From assembly GCA_026400815.1 (NCBI GenBank), contig JAPLOI010000014.1, forward strand, positions 1 to 51,963: a stretch of DNA of 51,963 nucleotides, given 5' to 3'. Below are positions 17,058 through 25,205 of the stretch, one piece after another. The position numbers were made by a program, and so were the translations under genes. The stretch comes from Alphaproteobacteria bacterium (lineage in GTDB: Bacteria > Pseudomonadota > Alphaproteobacteria > Acetobacterales > Acetobacteraceae). The notes beneath the pieces are model-generated. The model saw only the letters and a program-made list of their open reading frames with translations, made no database searches and was not told where the DNA came from. Position 1 is the stretch's first letter. Each line of letters starts with the position of its first letter.

Positions 17058-17108
17058 ATGCCCGCCTCCTGGCCCCCCAGATGGCCGGCCATGGTGCCGG
17101 CCCACTGA
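17058..17108 (+). CDS. Candidate 16-residue small protein or leader peptide
   Basis: ATG at 17058 is preceded by GGAGG (17046-17050) with a 7-base spacer, an ideal Shine-Dalgarno arrangement. The ORF encodes MPASWPPRWPAMVPAH and stops 15 bases before the terminator stem at 17124. Five prolines (one PP pair) and two tryptophans in 16 residues are unusual and could slow ribosomes. The start lies within the first hairpin of the candidate RNA. It is short enough that chance occurrence is possible; conservation in relatives would decide. Confidence 0.3.
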   Translation: MPASWPPRWPAMVPAH

Positions 17109-17123
17109 TCCCCCGGTGGGATC

Positions 17124-17161
17124 GGCCCGGCCGCTTTTCCCCAGCGGCCGGGCCTTTTTTT
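17124..17161 (+). terminator. Strong rho-independent terminator without an upstream annotated gene
   Basis: GGCCCGGCCGCT (17124-17135) pairs with AGCGGCCGGGCC (17143-17154), followed by seven T (17155-17161). It points rightward, yet the only gene upstream (TPR) is transcribed leftward away from it. It therefore must end a transcript starting inside 16830-17120. Confidence 0.9.
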
Positions 17162-17312
17162 CCTCGACGGGCCCTGGCATGGCGTGGCGCGCGCGGGCAC
17201 AGTCGCGTGGCCGAGACGGAGGCCGACGCTGCCGCACCCCCCCGCCTTTTCGCCGCGCTTCGCCGCGCCGCCGCATCCACCGCTGTGGAGCGGGGAAGGC
17301 GTGGGCGCGGAG

Positions 17313-18182
17313 ATGAAGGTGGCCACGCCGCAAGGGCCGGTGGCCGCGGTGCGGCTGCAGCCTGGGGCGGAGGTGATCGGGCCGGGCGGGCAGGCGGTGC
17401 GGGTGGAGGCGGTGCGGCATCTCGCCTTGCCGGCGGCGGCGCATCGGCGGCTGGGGCTGCCGGCGCCGGTGCTGGTGGAGGCGGGCGCGCTCGGCTTCGG
17501 CCAGCCGGCGCAGGACCTGGTGCTGGGCCCGGCGCAGTGCCTGCGGCTGGATGGGGCCTGGGTGCCGGCCTTCCTGCTGGCGGGCCTGCCCGGCGTGCGG
17601 CTGCTGGAGCAGGGCGCGCCGCTGGTGCTGCTGCGGTGTGCGGGTGGCGTGGGGGTGATGGTGTCGGGCGCGATGCTGGCCTCGGCCGGGACGGTGCCGG
17701 CATCCGGGGCGGCGGCGGTGCCGGCGCTGCTGCGGCTGGCGGGTGGCATCAGGCAGATGGACGGGTTCGTGGACCATGCCGACCGGCACGGGGTTGCGGG
17801 CTGGGCGATCGATCCCGCCGCGCGAGACCGGGTGCTGGCGCTGGAGGTGGTGTGCGGGGAGGAGGTTCTGGCCCAGGGCCTGGCAGACCGGCCGCGGCCG
17901 GACCTGGTGCAGGCCGGCACCGGGGGGCGGCTGGGGCGGCATGGCTTCGCGCTGCGTTTCGCGCGCCCGCTGGCGCCGGGGCGGGCCGGGATGCTGTTGG
18001 TGCGCGGGGCGGGCGGCGGGGCGACTCTCTCGGGCAGCCCGCTGCTGGTGGATGCAGCGGTGGCGGAGCCCGGACGGTTCGATGTTGCACTGGCGGGGTT
18101 GGCGGCGGATGCGGGGAGCGTGGACTTTTTGGCCTCGCTGGTGCGGCTTGCACTGCAAGGGAAGAAAGCAGTTCTTTTTTGA
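17313..18182 (+). CDS. Degenerate Hint-domain protein with C-terminal GW-type beta domain
   Basis: The 289-residue product begins MKVATPQGPVAAVRLQPGAEVI and continues LVLGPAQCLRLDGAWVPAFLLAG, the outline of a Hint (hedgehog/intein) domain. The nucleophilic cysteine at the start of the domain and the histidine of the central H motif are missing, so self-processing is unlikely. Residues about 145-260 form a second domain (GFVDHADRHGVAGWAIDPAA, ADRPRPDLVQAG, GRHGFALRFARPLAPGR, GSPLLVDAA) that aligns by eye with the C-terminal half of the protein at 22209-23069. ATG 17313 was chosen; GTG 17301 is in frame. The last residues (KKAVLF) and the TGA stop are encoded by family-I element copy B. Confidence 0.6.
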   Translation: MKVATPQGPVAAVRLQPGAEVIGPGGQAVRVEAVRHLALPAAAHRRLGLPAPVLVEAGALGFGQPAQDLVLGPAQCLRLDGAWVPAFLLAGLPGVRLLEQGAPLVLLRCAGGVGVMVSGAMLASAGTVPASGAAAVPALLRLAGGIRQMDGFVDHADRHGVAGWAIDPAARDRVLALEVVCGEEVLAQGLADRPRPDLVQAGTGGRLGRHGFALRFARPLAPGRAGMLLVRGAGGGATLSGSPLLVDAAVAEPGRFDVALAGLAADAGSVDFLASLVRLALQGKKAVLF

Positions 18183-18279
18183 AAAAAAGAACCAAAAAAC
18201 TTTTATGACTTTGCGCCCGGGCTAGCAACGGCGCAAAGTCATAAAAGTCTTTTTGCTTCTTTTTCTTCAGAAAAAGAAG
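18171..18279. repeat. Family-I three-hairpin element, copy B
   Basis: Hairpin 1: GTTCTTTTTTG/AAAAAAAGAAC (18171-18192). Central stem: 18193-18217 with 18230-18255, 25 pairs with one bulged G, core TTTATGACTTTGCGCC. Hairpin 3: CTTCTTTTTCTT/AGAAAAAGAAG (18256-18279). The A/T-rich arms place T-runs after stems on both strands, so it can act as a bidirectional terminator for the convergent Hint and aminotransferase genes. Hairpins 1 and 3 match copies C and D; the stem core does not. Confidence 0.9.
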
Positions 18280-18288
18280 AGTCTTGCT

Positions 18289-19137
18289 TCAATCGATCTT
18301 CGTGCTTTCCGCCCATTCGAAGTAGCGCTTGCGCGCCAGGGTGCCGACCGGGCCGGTGCCGAGCTGGCGATTTTCGTAGCGGGTGCAGGGCACGATCTTG
18401 CCGTAGTTGCCGCTGGAGAAGATCTCGTCGGCCTCTTCCAGGTCTGCCGCGCTGATGGTGGCTTCGCGGGCTTCGATGCCGGCTTCGTTCAGCAGCTCCA
18501 TGGTGCGCCAGCGGGTGATGCCGGCGAGGAAGGTCTTGTTGTCGCGCGGGGTCAGCGCCACGCCGTTCTTGACCATCCAGAGATTGGCCATGGAGAACTC
18601 GGCGATGTTGTTCCAGGGGTCGCGCATCACGGCGGCTTCGAAGCCGCGGCTTTCGGCCTCGCGGTTGGCGCGCGTGGAGTTGGGGTAGAGGCAGGAGGCC
18701 TTGGCATCGGTCGGCGCCATGTCTGGCGCGGGGCGGCGCAGGGGGGAGAGGGTGGCGGAGAAGCCCTCGTGCTCGCCGGGCAGCGGGGCGTCGTAGATGT
18801 GCAGCACGAAGGCGGTGCGGCCGTTGCCGTGCCGGGCGCCGGCGCCCTGGGTGAAGAACATCGGCTTGATGTAGAGCTCGGCCTCGCGGGGGAAGAGGCG
18901 GATGCCTTCCAGCGCCAGGGCGTGGATTTCCTCGGCGGTCTTGTCCGGGGCGAGGCCCAGGGCATCGGCGGAGCGCAGCACGCGCTGGCAGTGCAGTTCC
19001 AGGTCTGGCGCGCAGCGGCGGAAGGCGCGGGCGCCATCGAACACCATGGAGGCCAGCCAGAAGGAATGGTCGGCCGGGCCGGTGAGCTTGATGTTCTCGT
19101 CGGTCCAGGAACCTTCGTACCAGAACTGGGCAGCCAT
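18289..19137 (-). CDS. Class-IV PLP aminotransferase (branched-chain/D-amino-acid type)
   Basis: The 282-residue fold-type IV aminotransferase has MVFDGARAFRR near residue 33, the Schiff-base lysine in APTDAKASCLYPNS (about 145), and PWNNIAEFSMANLWMV followed by FLAGITRWRTMELL. Members transfer amino groups to 2-oxo acids (IlvE, D-amino-acid transaminase, ADC lyase). The sequence fits the branched-chain-like branch but is clearly diverged from the second copy at 34883-35782, so a specialised substrate is possible. It follows a flavoprotein gene on the same strand after a 72-base gap and is convergent with the Hint gene across element B. Confidence 0.85.
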   Translation of the reverse strand: MAAQFWYEGSWTDENIKLTGPADHSFWLASMVFDGARAFRRCAPDLELHCQRVLRSADALGLAPDKTAEEIHALALEGIRLFPREAELYIKPMFFTQGAGARHGNGRTAFVLHIYDAPLPGEHEGFSATLSPLRRPAPDMAPTDAKASCLYPNSTRANREAESRGFEAAVMRDPWNNIAEFSMANLWMVKNGVALTPRDNKTFLAGITRWRTMELLNEAGIEAREATISAADLEEADEIFSSGNYGKIVPCTRYENRQLGTGPVGTLARKRYFEWAESTKID

Positions 19138-19209
19138 GGGGGAAACTCCGAACGAACAGGGGGCGGGACGGAACGCCGGGCGTGGCGTTGCGTCAAGGGG
19201 GCGGGTGGG

Positions 19210-20625
19210 TCAGGGGGCGCGGGCCAGGGGTGCAGGCAGGGTTTCCGGGGCGAAGAAGGGGGTGGATTCCAGCTCCGGCTCCGCGAAGGCGGCGAGGCGG
19301 GCATGCAGCGCGTCGCGGTCTTCCACGAACAGGGCGCGGGCGATGGCGCTGGCGAGCAGGGTGGCGGCGGTGGAGACGCCGGGGATGTCGCTGGCGATGG
19401 CGCCCATCGAGGCATAGGCGGCGTGGTTGAAGACATGGACGCGGGCGAGGGCGGGGCAGGCGCCGGGGTGCTTTTCCGTGAGTTCGAAGCCGGGGCCGAG
19501 GAAGGGGTATTGGGCGAGCTCCGGGCGCTGCAGCGCGGGCGGGGCCGCGTAGGCGTCTGGCCAGAGGGCGATGTGGGGGGCGAGGGCTGCGAGTTCGGGG
19601 CGGCGGGCCAGGTTCACCTCGAACCCCGTGGCGGCGATCAGGAAATCGGCGCTGGCGGTGCGGCCGGGGAGGTCGAGGGTAACGCCGTGCTCCGCCGGGT
19701 GGGCGGCGAGGATGGGGGTGGCGACATGGAGGCGGAAGCCTTCGTGGCGCAGCACGCGGTGGACGCTTTCGTGCGGCGGGGGGGAGCGTTCGTCGTGCAG
19801 CCAGACCATGAGCTGCCAGCGCTCGGCGGGCGGCAGGGCGGACCAGCCCTCGAAATAGCCGGGGTTGGTGGCGCCGCGGCTTTTGTTCACCTGCGGCAGG
19901 GTGGGGCGGCGGCAATACATGTCCACGGCCGCGGCACCGGCTTCCAGGGCGGTGGCGGCGTTGTCGAAGGCCGCCGCGTTGGCGCCGAGCACGGCGACGC
20001 GCTGGCCGGCGAGGCGGGTGAAGTCGATCGGTTGGGATGCGTGGGCGGCGCGGCTGGGGAACAGGGCGGGGTCCAGGAAGGCTGGCAGGTTCATGCCGCC
20101 GGCGCCGAGGCGGCCGGTGGCGAGGATGACGTGGCGGGCGAAGCGCGGGCCGGCCGGGGTTTCCACGCGCAGGCGGTCGCCATCGGGGAGGATGGCTGTA
20201 ACTGGGGTGTGGTGGCGGATGGGCAGGGCCAGCACGCGCTGGAGCCAGGCGAGGTAGGCCTGCCAGTCGGCGTTGGCGATCTTGTACAGCGCGGCCCAGC
20301 CATCCTCCCCGTGGCGCGCGGTGTACCAGGCGCGGAAGGTGAGCGAGGGGATGCCGAGCGCGATGCCGGGCAGGTGCTTGGGGCTGCGCAGCGTGGCCAT
20401 GCGGGCGGTGGTGGACCACGGCCCCTCCTGGCCCGGGGCTGCTTCGTCCAGCACTTCGATCGCGCGGATGCCCTTGAACAGAAGTGCCGCGGCGGCGGCG
20501 ATGCCGCACATGCCGGCGCCGATGACCAGGGCATCGAGCGTGCCGGGTGGCGTGGCCGCCCATGGGCGCGGGGGAAGGCCGAGGTATTCGAGGTCGCGTG
20601 CGACCTGGGCGTCGTGGGCGTGCAC
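19210..20625 (-). CDS. FAD/NAD(P)-binding oxidoreductase (flavin monooxygenase-like)
   Basis: The 471-residue flavoprotein has an FAD-binding Rossmann motif VIGAGMCGIAAA (about 34-45) and a second dinucleotide motif VAVLGANAAAFDNA (about 210), and an ATGFEVN motif near residue 330 (FLIAATGFEVNLA), as in class-B flavin monooxygenases and related NAD(P)/FAD reductases. The Baeyer-Villiger fingerprint is not obvious. The substrate is unknown. It starts four bases after the M81 peptidase stop, so the two are co-transcribed, probably with the aminotransferase further downstream. The pairing suggests catabolism of an amino-acid-like compound, which is inference only. Confidence 0.75.
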   Translation of the reverse strand: MHAHDAQVARDLEYLGLPPRPWAATPPGTLDALVIGAGMCGIAAAAALLFKGIRAIEVLDEAAPGQEGPWSTTARMATLRSPKHLPGIALGIPSLTFRAWYTARHGEDGWAALYKIANADWQAYLAWLQRVLALPIRHHTPVTAILPDGDRLRVETPAGPRFARHVILATGRLGAGGMNLPAFLDPALFPSRAAHASQPIDFTRLAGQRVAVLGANAAAFDNAATALEAGAAAVDMYCRRPTLPQVNKSRGATNPGYFEGWSALPPAERWQLMVWLHDERSPPPHESVHRVLRHEGFRLHVATPILAAHPAEHGVTLDLPGRTASADFLIAATGFEVNLARRPELAALAPHIALWPDAYAAPPALQRPELAQYPFLGPGFELTEKHPGACPALARVHVFNHAAYASMGAIASDIPGVSTAATLLASAIARALFVEDRDALHARLAAFAEPELESTPFFAPETLPAPLARAP

Positions 20626-20629
20626 GGGG

Positions 20630-22123
20630 CTAGTCGGCCAGCGGGTAGAGCGAGCGGGGAGCGTGGCGGAAGGTGAAGGCCTTGATCTCCAGCGCGGCGG
20701 GGCCGGGGGCGTCGATGTCGATGATGTCCGTCAGCAGCGGCTTGAAGGCGGCGCGGAAGTGGTTCTTGGCCTTGACGCAGAGCAGGCTGACATCCTCCAG
20801 CGCGATGCCGTGCAGGGCGAGAAGGCCGGGGTCGTGCGGGGAGCGGCTGTAGGTGGTGACGATGACGCGCACGTGGCGCCCGCCCGGGGTGCCGGCCAGC
20901 GAGAGCAGCGCGGTGGGGCCGAAATTGGAGAGCACGCCGCGCATCATCGGGCCGGTATTGCGGAATTTGCCTTCCGTCAGCGCCTGCACGGTGCCGTTGA
21001 ACGGAACCGGCGCGCCATAGAGATTGGTCAGCCGGCCGCCGAGGCTGCCAGTAAGCTCCCCGCCGATGCCGACCTGCTGGGCGCGCTCCACCAGGCCGGG
21101 GTCGGTGATGTAGGCGAAGACGGTGGGCACATCGACATCGGCATCGAGCAGGGCGCGCAGCAGGCCGGGCGTGTCGCCGATGCCGCCGGAGCCGGCGTTG
21201 TCACCGGGGTCGGTCACGGCCACTGGGAATTTACCTGCGGCGAGCGCCTGGGCGATGCCCTCGGAGGGTGTGGGCAGGCGGATGAAGAAGCGGGCGCGGC
21301 GGGATTTCATCTGGGCGGCGTGGGCGTGCGCGATGGTGGCGGCGCGGTCGGCGCTGCTGGCGTGCCAGACCATGGCGGTGGCGCCGGCCGAGCGCGTGTC
21401 GCCATAGGTGAAGCCGCCGAAGGTGGAGACATCGAGCAGCTCGGGGTCGGCGGCTTCCAGCCCGGCGGCGAAGGCTTCCAGCTCCGCCATCGGGCCTTCG
21501 GCGGTGCGCATGTTGATGCTGGGCAGGATGGCTTCCATCGGCGCGATGGCCCCCTTGGGGCGCACGCCCTGTTCCACGCAGCGTTGCAGGACGGACAGCA
21601 CGCGCAGGGCCGCGGGGCGCTGGTCGATATGCGGGTGGGTTTTGTAGCCGGCGCCGAAATCGAGCAGCTGGGCGATCTCCGGGTCCATGTTGCCGTGCAG
21701 GTCGAAGCTGGCGCCGAGCGGGATGTGCGGGCCGATGGCGGCACGGACGCGGCGGATGGCCTCCAGGTCGCCGCGTGGTTCGTCTTCGATCAGCATGGCG
21801 CCGTGCAGGGCGAGATAGACGGCGTCGTAGCGCGTGGACGAGAGGGCGGGGATTATGCCGTCCATGATGGTTTCGAAGGTTTCGCGCGGCAGGGGGCCGG
21901 CGGGGCCGGCCTGGGCCATGCGGAGGAAATCACCCTGCCAGGCGGGGTTGGCGGCGAGGAATTCCAGCGCGCCGCCGATCTCGCTCTCGCTGCCCTGGAA
22001 CAGGGTGCGGGCGTCCGCCTCGCCGATGGCGTAGGTGCCGGAGCGGAAGGCCGGGATGTCGGTGGGGACAGGGGTGAAGCTGTTGCCCTCGTGGCTCAGC
22101 ATGGCGATGGCGATGCGCGGCAT
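20630..22123 (-). CDS. M81-family metallopeptidase (MlrC/microcystinase C-like)
   Basis: The 497-residue protein begins MPRIAIAMLSHEGNSFTPVP, with the HE pair of M81 proteins, and contains FDLHGNMDPEIAQLLDFGAGYKTHPHID, where the D-x-H and T-H-P-H residues are likely zinc ligands. MlrC hydrolyses linear microcystin products, but most M81 members act on unknown small peptides or amidohydrolase-type substrates. The ATG at 22123 follows AAGGAGG; an upstream in-frame start at 22249 lies beyond this site and is rejected. Its promoter must lie in the 85-base gap with the divergent Hint gene. Confidence 0.88.
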   Translation of the reverse strand: MPRIAIAMLSHEGNSFTPVPTDIPAFRSGTYAIGEADARTLFQGSESEIGGALEFLAANPAWQGDFLRMAQAGPAGPLPRETFETIMDGIIPALSSTRYDAVYLALHGAMLIEDEPRGDLEAIRRVRAAIGPHIPLGASFDLHGNMDPEIAQLLDFGAGYKTHPHIDQRPAALRVLSVLQRCVEQGVRPKGAIAPMEAILPSINMRTAEGPMAELEAFAAGLEAADPELLDVSTFGGFTYGDTRSAGATAMVWHASSADRAATIAHAHAAQMKSRRARFFIRLPTPSEGIAQALAAGKFPVAVTDPGDNAGSGGIGDTPGLLRALLDADVDVPTVFAYITDPGLVERAQQVGIGGELTGSLGGRLTNLYGAPVPFNGTVQALTEGKFRNTGPMMRGVLSNFGPTALLSLAGTPGGRHVRVIVTTYSRSPHDPGLLALHGIALEDVSLLCVKAKNHFRAAFKPLLTDIIDIDAPGPAALEIKAFTFRHAPRSLYPLAD

Positions 22124-22208
22124 GGCGGAGCCTCCTTGGTGGCCGGGCAGGGTGCCGGGTGTGGTGGCCTGGATCAACCCGGCATGGCAGGCGATGATGC
22201 GGCATGGA

Positions 22209-23069
22209 ATGCGCGATGGGATGCAGGTCGTGACGACGTGGCTGTGCACCGGCGGGAGCCGGCTGGCGACTCCGCACGGGATGGTGCCGGTGGAGCGGCT
22301 GGCGGCGGGTGATCTGGTGCTGGGGCGCGAGGGCGGCGTGTTGCCGGTGCGCTGGGTGGGGCGGTTGCATTTGCCGGCCGCGGCGTTGGCGGGGCAGCGG
22401 GCGCTGTGGCCAGTGCTGGGGCCGCAGGGGATGATGCTGCCCGGTCAGGTGATGGAACGGAATGGCTTTCCGCCCGTGGCGGCGCGCTGGCTGGTGGATG
22501 GCCGCGTGCTCTCCCGCCCCCAGCCCGTTGCGGCGCTGGAGGTGTTCAGCCTGGAGCTGGACGGGGCAGAGGCGCCGGATGGGGCGGCCGTATGGGCCGA
22601 GGATGCGGTGGAGCCGGCACTGCCGCAGGAGGGCGTGCTGTTCGCGTTGCGGCAATCCCTCGCGGGTGCGCCCGGCGGCGCGCTGGCGGGGCGGCTGGAT
22701 GAGGTGACGCGGCAGGCTGTGTCTGGCTGGGTGGCGTTGCAGGAGGATGCCGGCCCGGTGGCGGTGGAGCTGGTGGTGGACGGGGTCGTGCTGCCGCCGG
22801 TGGTGGCGGACGGATATCGTGCCGACCTGGAAGCCGCCGGGGTGGGCGATGGGCGGCGGGGGTTCCGCCTGGTGCTGGACCCGCCGCTGGATCCGCGGCG
22901 GCGGCACCTGCTGCGGGTGCGCCGCGCACTGGATGGGATGGACCTGCCTGGCTCGCCGGCGCTGCTGGATGCGGCGGCGGGGCTCGGGGCGGTGCTGGCG
23001 GAGGTGGACGATGCCAGCCTGCTGCGCGAGATGGCGCGGGCGGTGGCGGCGCGGATTGAGGAGACGTGA
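22209..23069 (+). CDS. Hint-domain protein with C-terminal GW-type beta domain
   Basis: The product (about 286 residues) starts with TTWLCTGGSRLATPHGMVPV and ERLAAGDLVLGREGGVLPVRWVGR, a clear Hint_2-type domain. The candidate nucleophilic cysteine is only about 10 residues from the N-terminus, so there is almost no N-extein to release. The central SPGHxM motif of active Hint domains reads GPQGMML, lacking the histidine. The C-terminal ~110 residues (VSGWVALQEDAG, VADGYRADLEAAGVGDGRRG, FRLVLDPPLDPRRRH, GSPALLDAAA) match the C-terminal domain of the protein at 17313-18182. Start is uncertain among ATGs at 22194, 22197, 22209 and 22221; none has a strong ribosome-binding site. Confidence 0.65.
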   Translation: MRDGMQVVTTWLCTGGSRLATPHGMVPVERLAAGDLVLGREGGVLPVRWVGRLHLPAAALAGQRALWPVLGPQGMMLPGQVMERNGFPPVAARWLVDGRVLSRPQPVAALEVFSLELDGAEAPDGAAVWAEDAVEPALPQEGVLFALRQSLAGAPGGALAGRLDEVTRQAVSGWVALQEDAGPVAVELVVDGVVLPPVVADGYRADLEAAGVGDGRRGFRLVLDPPLDPRRRHLLRVRRALDGMDLPGSPALLDAAAGLGAVLAEVDDASLLREMARAVAARIEET

Positions 23070-23165
23070 TGGAATTGGCAGGTTGAATAAAAACGAAATA
23101 CCCCGCCCGCCGTTTGGTGTGGGGCATTCGGTGCGGGCAGAAAAAGACGATGGTGCGGTTGGCCG

Positions 23166-25205
23166 CTACAATACCCCGGGAAAATGGCATGCCACCATCT
23201 GCCCCTCAACGCCTGGCCGCAGCTTGGGCTCCTCTGCCGCGCAGATATCCTGCGCCGCGGGGCAACGCGTGCGGAAGCGGCAGCCGCTGGGCGGATTGGC
23301 GGCATTTGGCGGCTCGCCCTGCATTGGCACGTGGCGCCGTGCCCGTTCGATGCGCGGGTCCGGCACCGGGGCGGCGGCGATCAGCGTGCGCGTGTAGGGG
23401 TGCAGCGGCCGGTTGAACAAATCGGCCGCACGGCCCTGTTCCATGACACGGCCGAGGTAGAGCACCACGATCCGGTCGCACACGTGGCGGATCACGGCGA
23501 GGTCGTGGGAGATGAACAGGTAGGTCAGGCCCAGCCGCTCCTGCAGCTCCACCATCAGGTTGATGATCTGCGCCTGGATGTTCACGTCCAGCGCCGAGAC
23601 CGGCTCATCCGCCACCACCAGATCGGGCCCCAGGGCGAGGGCGCGAGCGATCGAGATGCGCTGCCGCTGCCCGCCGGAGAATTCATGCGGGAACCGCGCC
23701 GCCGCCGTGCCGGGCAGGCCGACGATGTCCAAAAGCTCCCCCACCCGCGCCCACGCCGCGGCCCCATCGGCCACGATGCCGTGCAGCAGCAGCGGTCCAG
23801 ACAGGATTTCGCCGACGGACATGCGCGGGTTCAGCGAGCCATAGGGGTCCTGGAAGATCATCTGCATCCGCCGCCGCAGCGGCCGGATTGCCGATTGCGG
23901 GGCGTGGGTGATATCGGTGCCGTCGAAGGAAATGCTCCCAGCGGTCGGCTCGTGCAGCCGCAGCACCAGCCGCGCCAGGGTGGATTTGCCGCAGCCGCTT
24001 TCGCCCACCAGCCCCACCGTCTCGCCGCGGGCCACGGACAGGCTCACCCCGTCCACCGCCCGCAGCACGCGTGGGGCGGAGAAGTAGCCCTGCTTGGGCA
24101 GCGCGAAATGCTTGGTGAGGTCGCGCACCTCCAGCAGTGGCGCCGCTGGCTGCGCGGCCTGGGCGGGGGCGGCTGTGGCAGGCGCCCGTGCCGGCGTGTG
24201 CAGGGTGCTGCCTTCCTGTGTGACCCAGCAGCGCGATGCCCGCCCCTCGCCGATCGGCAGCAGCGCCGGATGCTCGGCGCATTTCGCCACCGCGAAGGGG
24301 CAGCGGGCGCGGAAGCGGCAGCCCGCGGGCCAGGCCCTGGGATCGGGCGGTTGGCCGTCGATCGTGGTCAGGCGCCGGTCCGCGGCTTCCGCATCTATGC
24401 GCGGCGCGGCGTGCAGCAGCGCCCAGGTATAGGGGTGGCGGGGGTCTGAGAGCAGTTGCTCCGGCGGGCCTTCCTCCACCACCTCGCCGGCGTACATCAC
24501 CAGGATGCGGCGGCAGACATTGGCGATCACGCCGAGATCATGGCTGATCAGGATCACCGCCGTGCCCAGGTCGCGGTTCAGCTCGCGCAGCAGTTCCAGG
24601 ATCTGCGCCTGGATGGTGACGTCCAGCGCCGTGGTCGGCTCGTCGGCGATCAGCAGGGCGGGCTCGTTGGAAAACCCCATCGCCAGCATCACGCGCTGGC
24701 GCATGCCGCCGGAGAACTGGTGCGGGTAGGAATCCACCGCCGCCTCTGCCCGGCCGACGCCCATGCGGCGCAGCAGGGAGATGGCGCGGGTGCGGGCGGC
24801 GGCGGGGGTGAACCGGCCATGCGCCGTCATTGCCTCGACCAGCTGCTTGGCGATCCGCAGCACGGGGTTGAGCGAGGTCATGGGGTCTTGGAACACCATG
24901 GCGATCTCGCGCCCGCGCACCGCGCGCAGCGCCTCGTCGTCCAGCGTTGCGAGGTCGCGCCCGCGGAATTCGACGGAGCCGCCCACGATGCGGGCGGGCT
25001 CGTCCAGCAGCCGCATGATCGACTTGGCGCAGACGCTTTTGCCGGAGCCGCTCTCGCCCACGATGCCCAGCGTTTCGCCCGCGTGCAGGTCGAAGCTGAC
25101 GCCATCCACCGCGCGCACGGGGCCGCTATCAGTCAGGAACCAGGTGCGCAGGTCGCGCACCCGCAGCAGCAGTTCAGCGGGTGCCGTCTCAACGTGTGCG
25201 GGCAT
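23166..25205 (-). CDS. Dual ATP-binding protein of a peptide/nickel-type ABC importer (fused DppD-DppF)
   Basis: The 679-residue protein contains two complete ABC modules. Module 1 has Walker A GESGSGKS (50-57), signature FSGGMRQR (164-171) and [12 protein letters not shown]. Module 2 has GESGCGKS (401-408), FSGGQRQR and [12 protein letters not shown]. Each is followed by the oligopeptide-transporter C-terminal region with a cysteine cluster ([15 protein letters not shown] and [15 protein letters not shown]) that in OppD/DppD proteins can bind an Fe-S cluster. A 30-residue Ala/Pro linker joins them. It overlaps the upstream permease gene by 17 bases and is the last gene of the operon. Confidence 0.95.
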   Translation of the reverse strand: MPAHVETAPAELLLRVRDLRTWFLTDSGPVRAVDGVSFDLHAGETLGIVGESGSGKSVCAKSIMRLLDEPARIVGGSVEFRGRDLATLDDEALRAVRGREIAMVFQDPMTSLNPVLRIAKQLVEAMTAHGRFTPAAARTRAISLLRRMGVGRAEAAVDSYPHQFSGGMRQRVMLAMGFSNEPALLIADEPTTALDVTIQAQILELLRELNRDLGTAVILISHDLGVIANVCRRILVMYAGEVVEEGPPEQLLSDPRHPYTWALLHAAPRIDAEAADRRLTTIDGQPPDPRAWPAGCRFRARCPFAVAKCAEHPALLPIGEGRASRCWVTQEGSTLHTPARAPATAAPAQAAQPAAPLLEVRDLTKHFALPKQGYFSAPRVLRAVDGVSLSVARGETVGLVGESGCGKSTLARLVLRLHEPTAGSISFDGTDITHAPQSAIRPLRRRMQMIFQDPYGSLNPRMSVGEILSGPLLLHGIVADGAAAWARVGELLDIVGLPGTAAARFPHEFSGGQRQRISIARALALGPDLVVADEPVSALDVNIQAQIINLMVELQERLGLTYLFISHDLAVIRHVCDRIVVLYLGRVMEQGRAADLFNRPLHPYTRTLIAAAPVPDPRIERARRHVPMQGEPPNAANPPSGCRFRTRCPAAQDICAAEEPKLRPGVEGQMVACHFPGVL

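Larger units (their letters stand above)
17042..17161 (+). ncRNA. Candidate small structured RNA or leader transcript downstream of the FNR box
   Basis: A ~120-base region holds four hairpins in a row: GGAGGCG/CGCCTCC (17046-17052, 17063-17069), GGCCGGC/GCCGGCC (17083-17089, 17096-17102), GATCCC/GGGATC (17107-17112, 17118-17123), and an intrinsic terminator (17124-17161). The assumed 5' end is set only by the usual -41.5 spacing of FNR class-II promoters. No annotated gene lies in the 483 bases between 16829 and 17313. A tiny ORF with a good ribosome-binding site lies inside (17058-17108), so this may be a dual-function RNA or an attenuating leader for the Hint gene downstream. Confidence 0.4.

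Noticed and set aside
18253-20676. 807-codon open frame on the plus strand
   Set aside because: It lies opposite the class-IV aminotransferase and flavoprotein genes and reads as Gly/Ala/Glu-rich low complexity with no recognisable domain.
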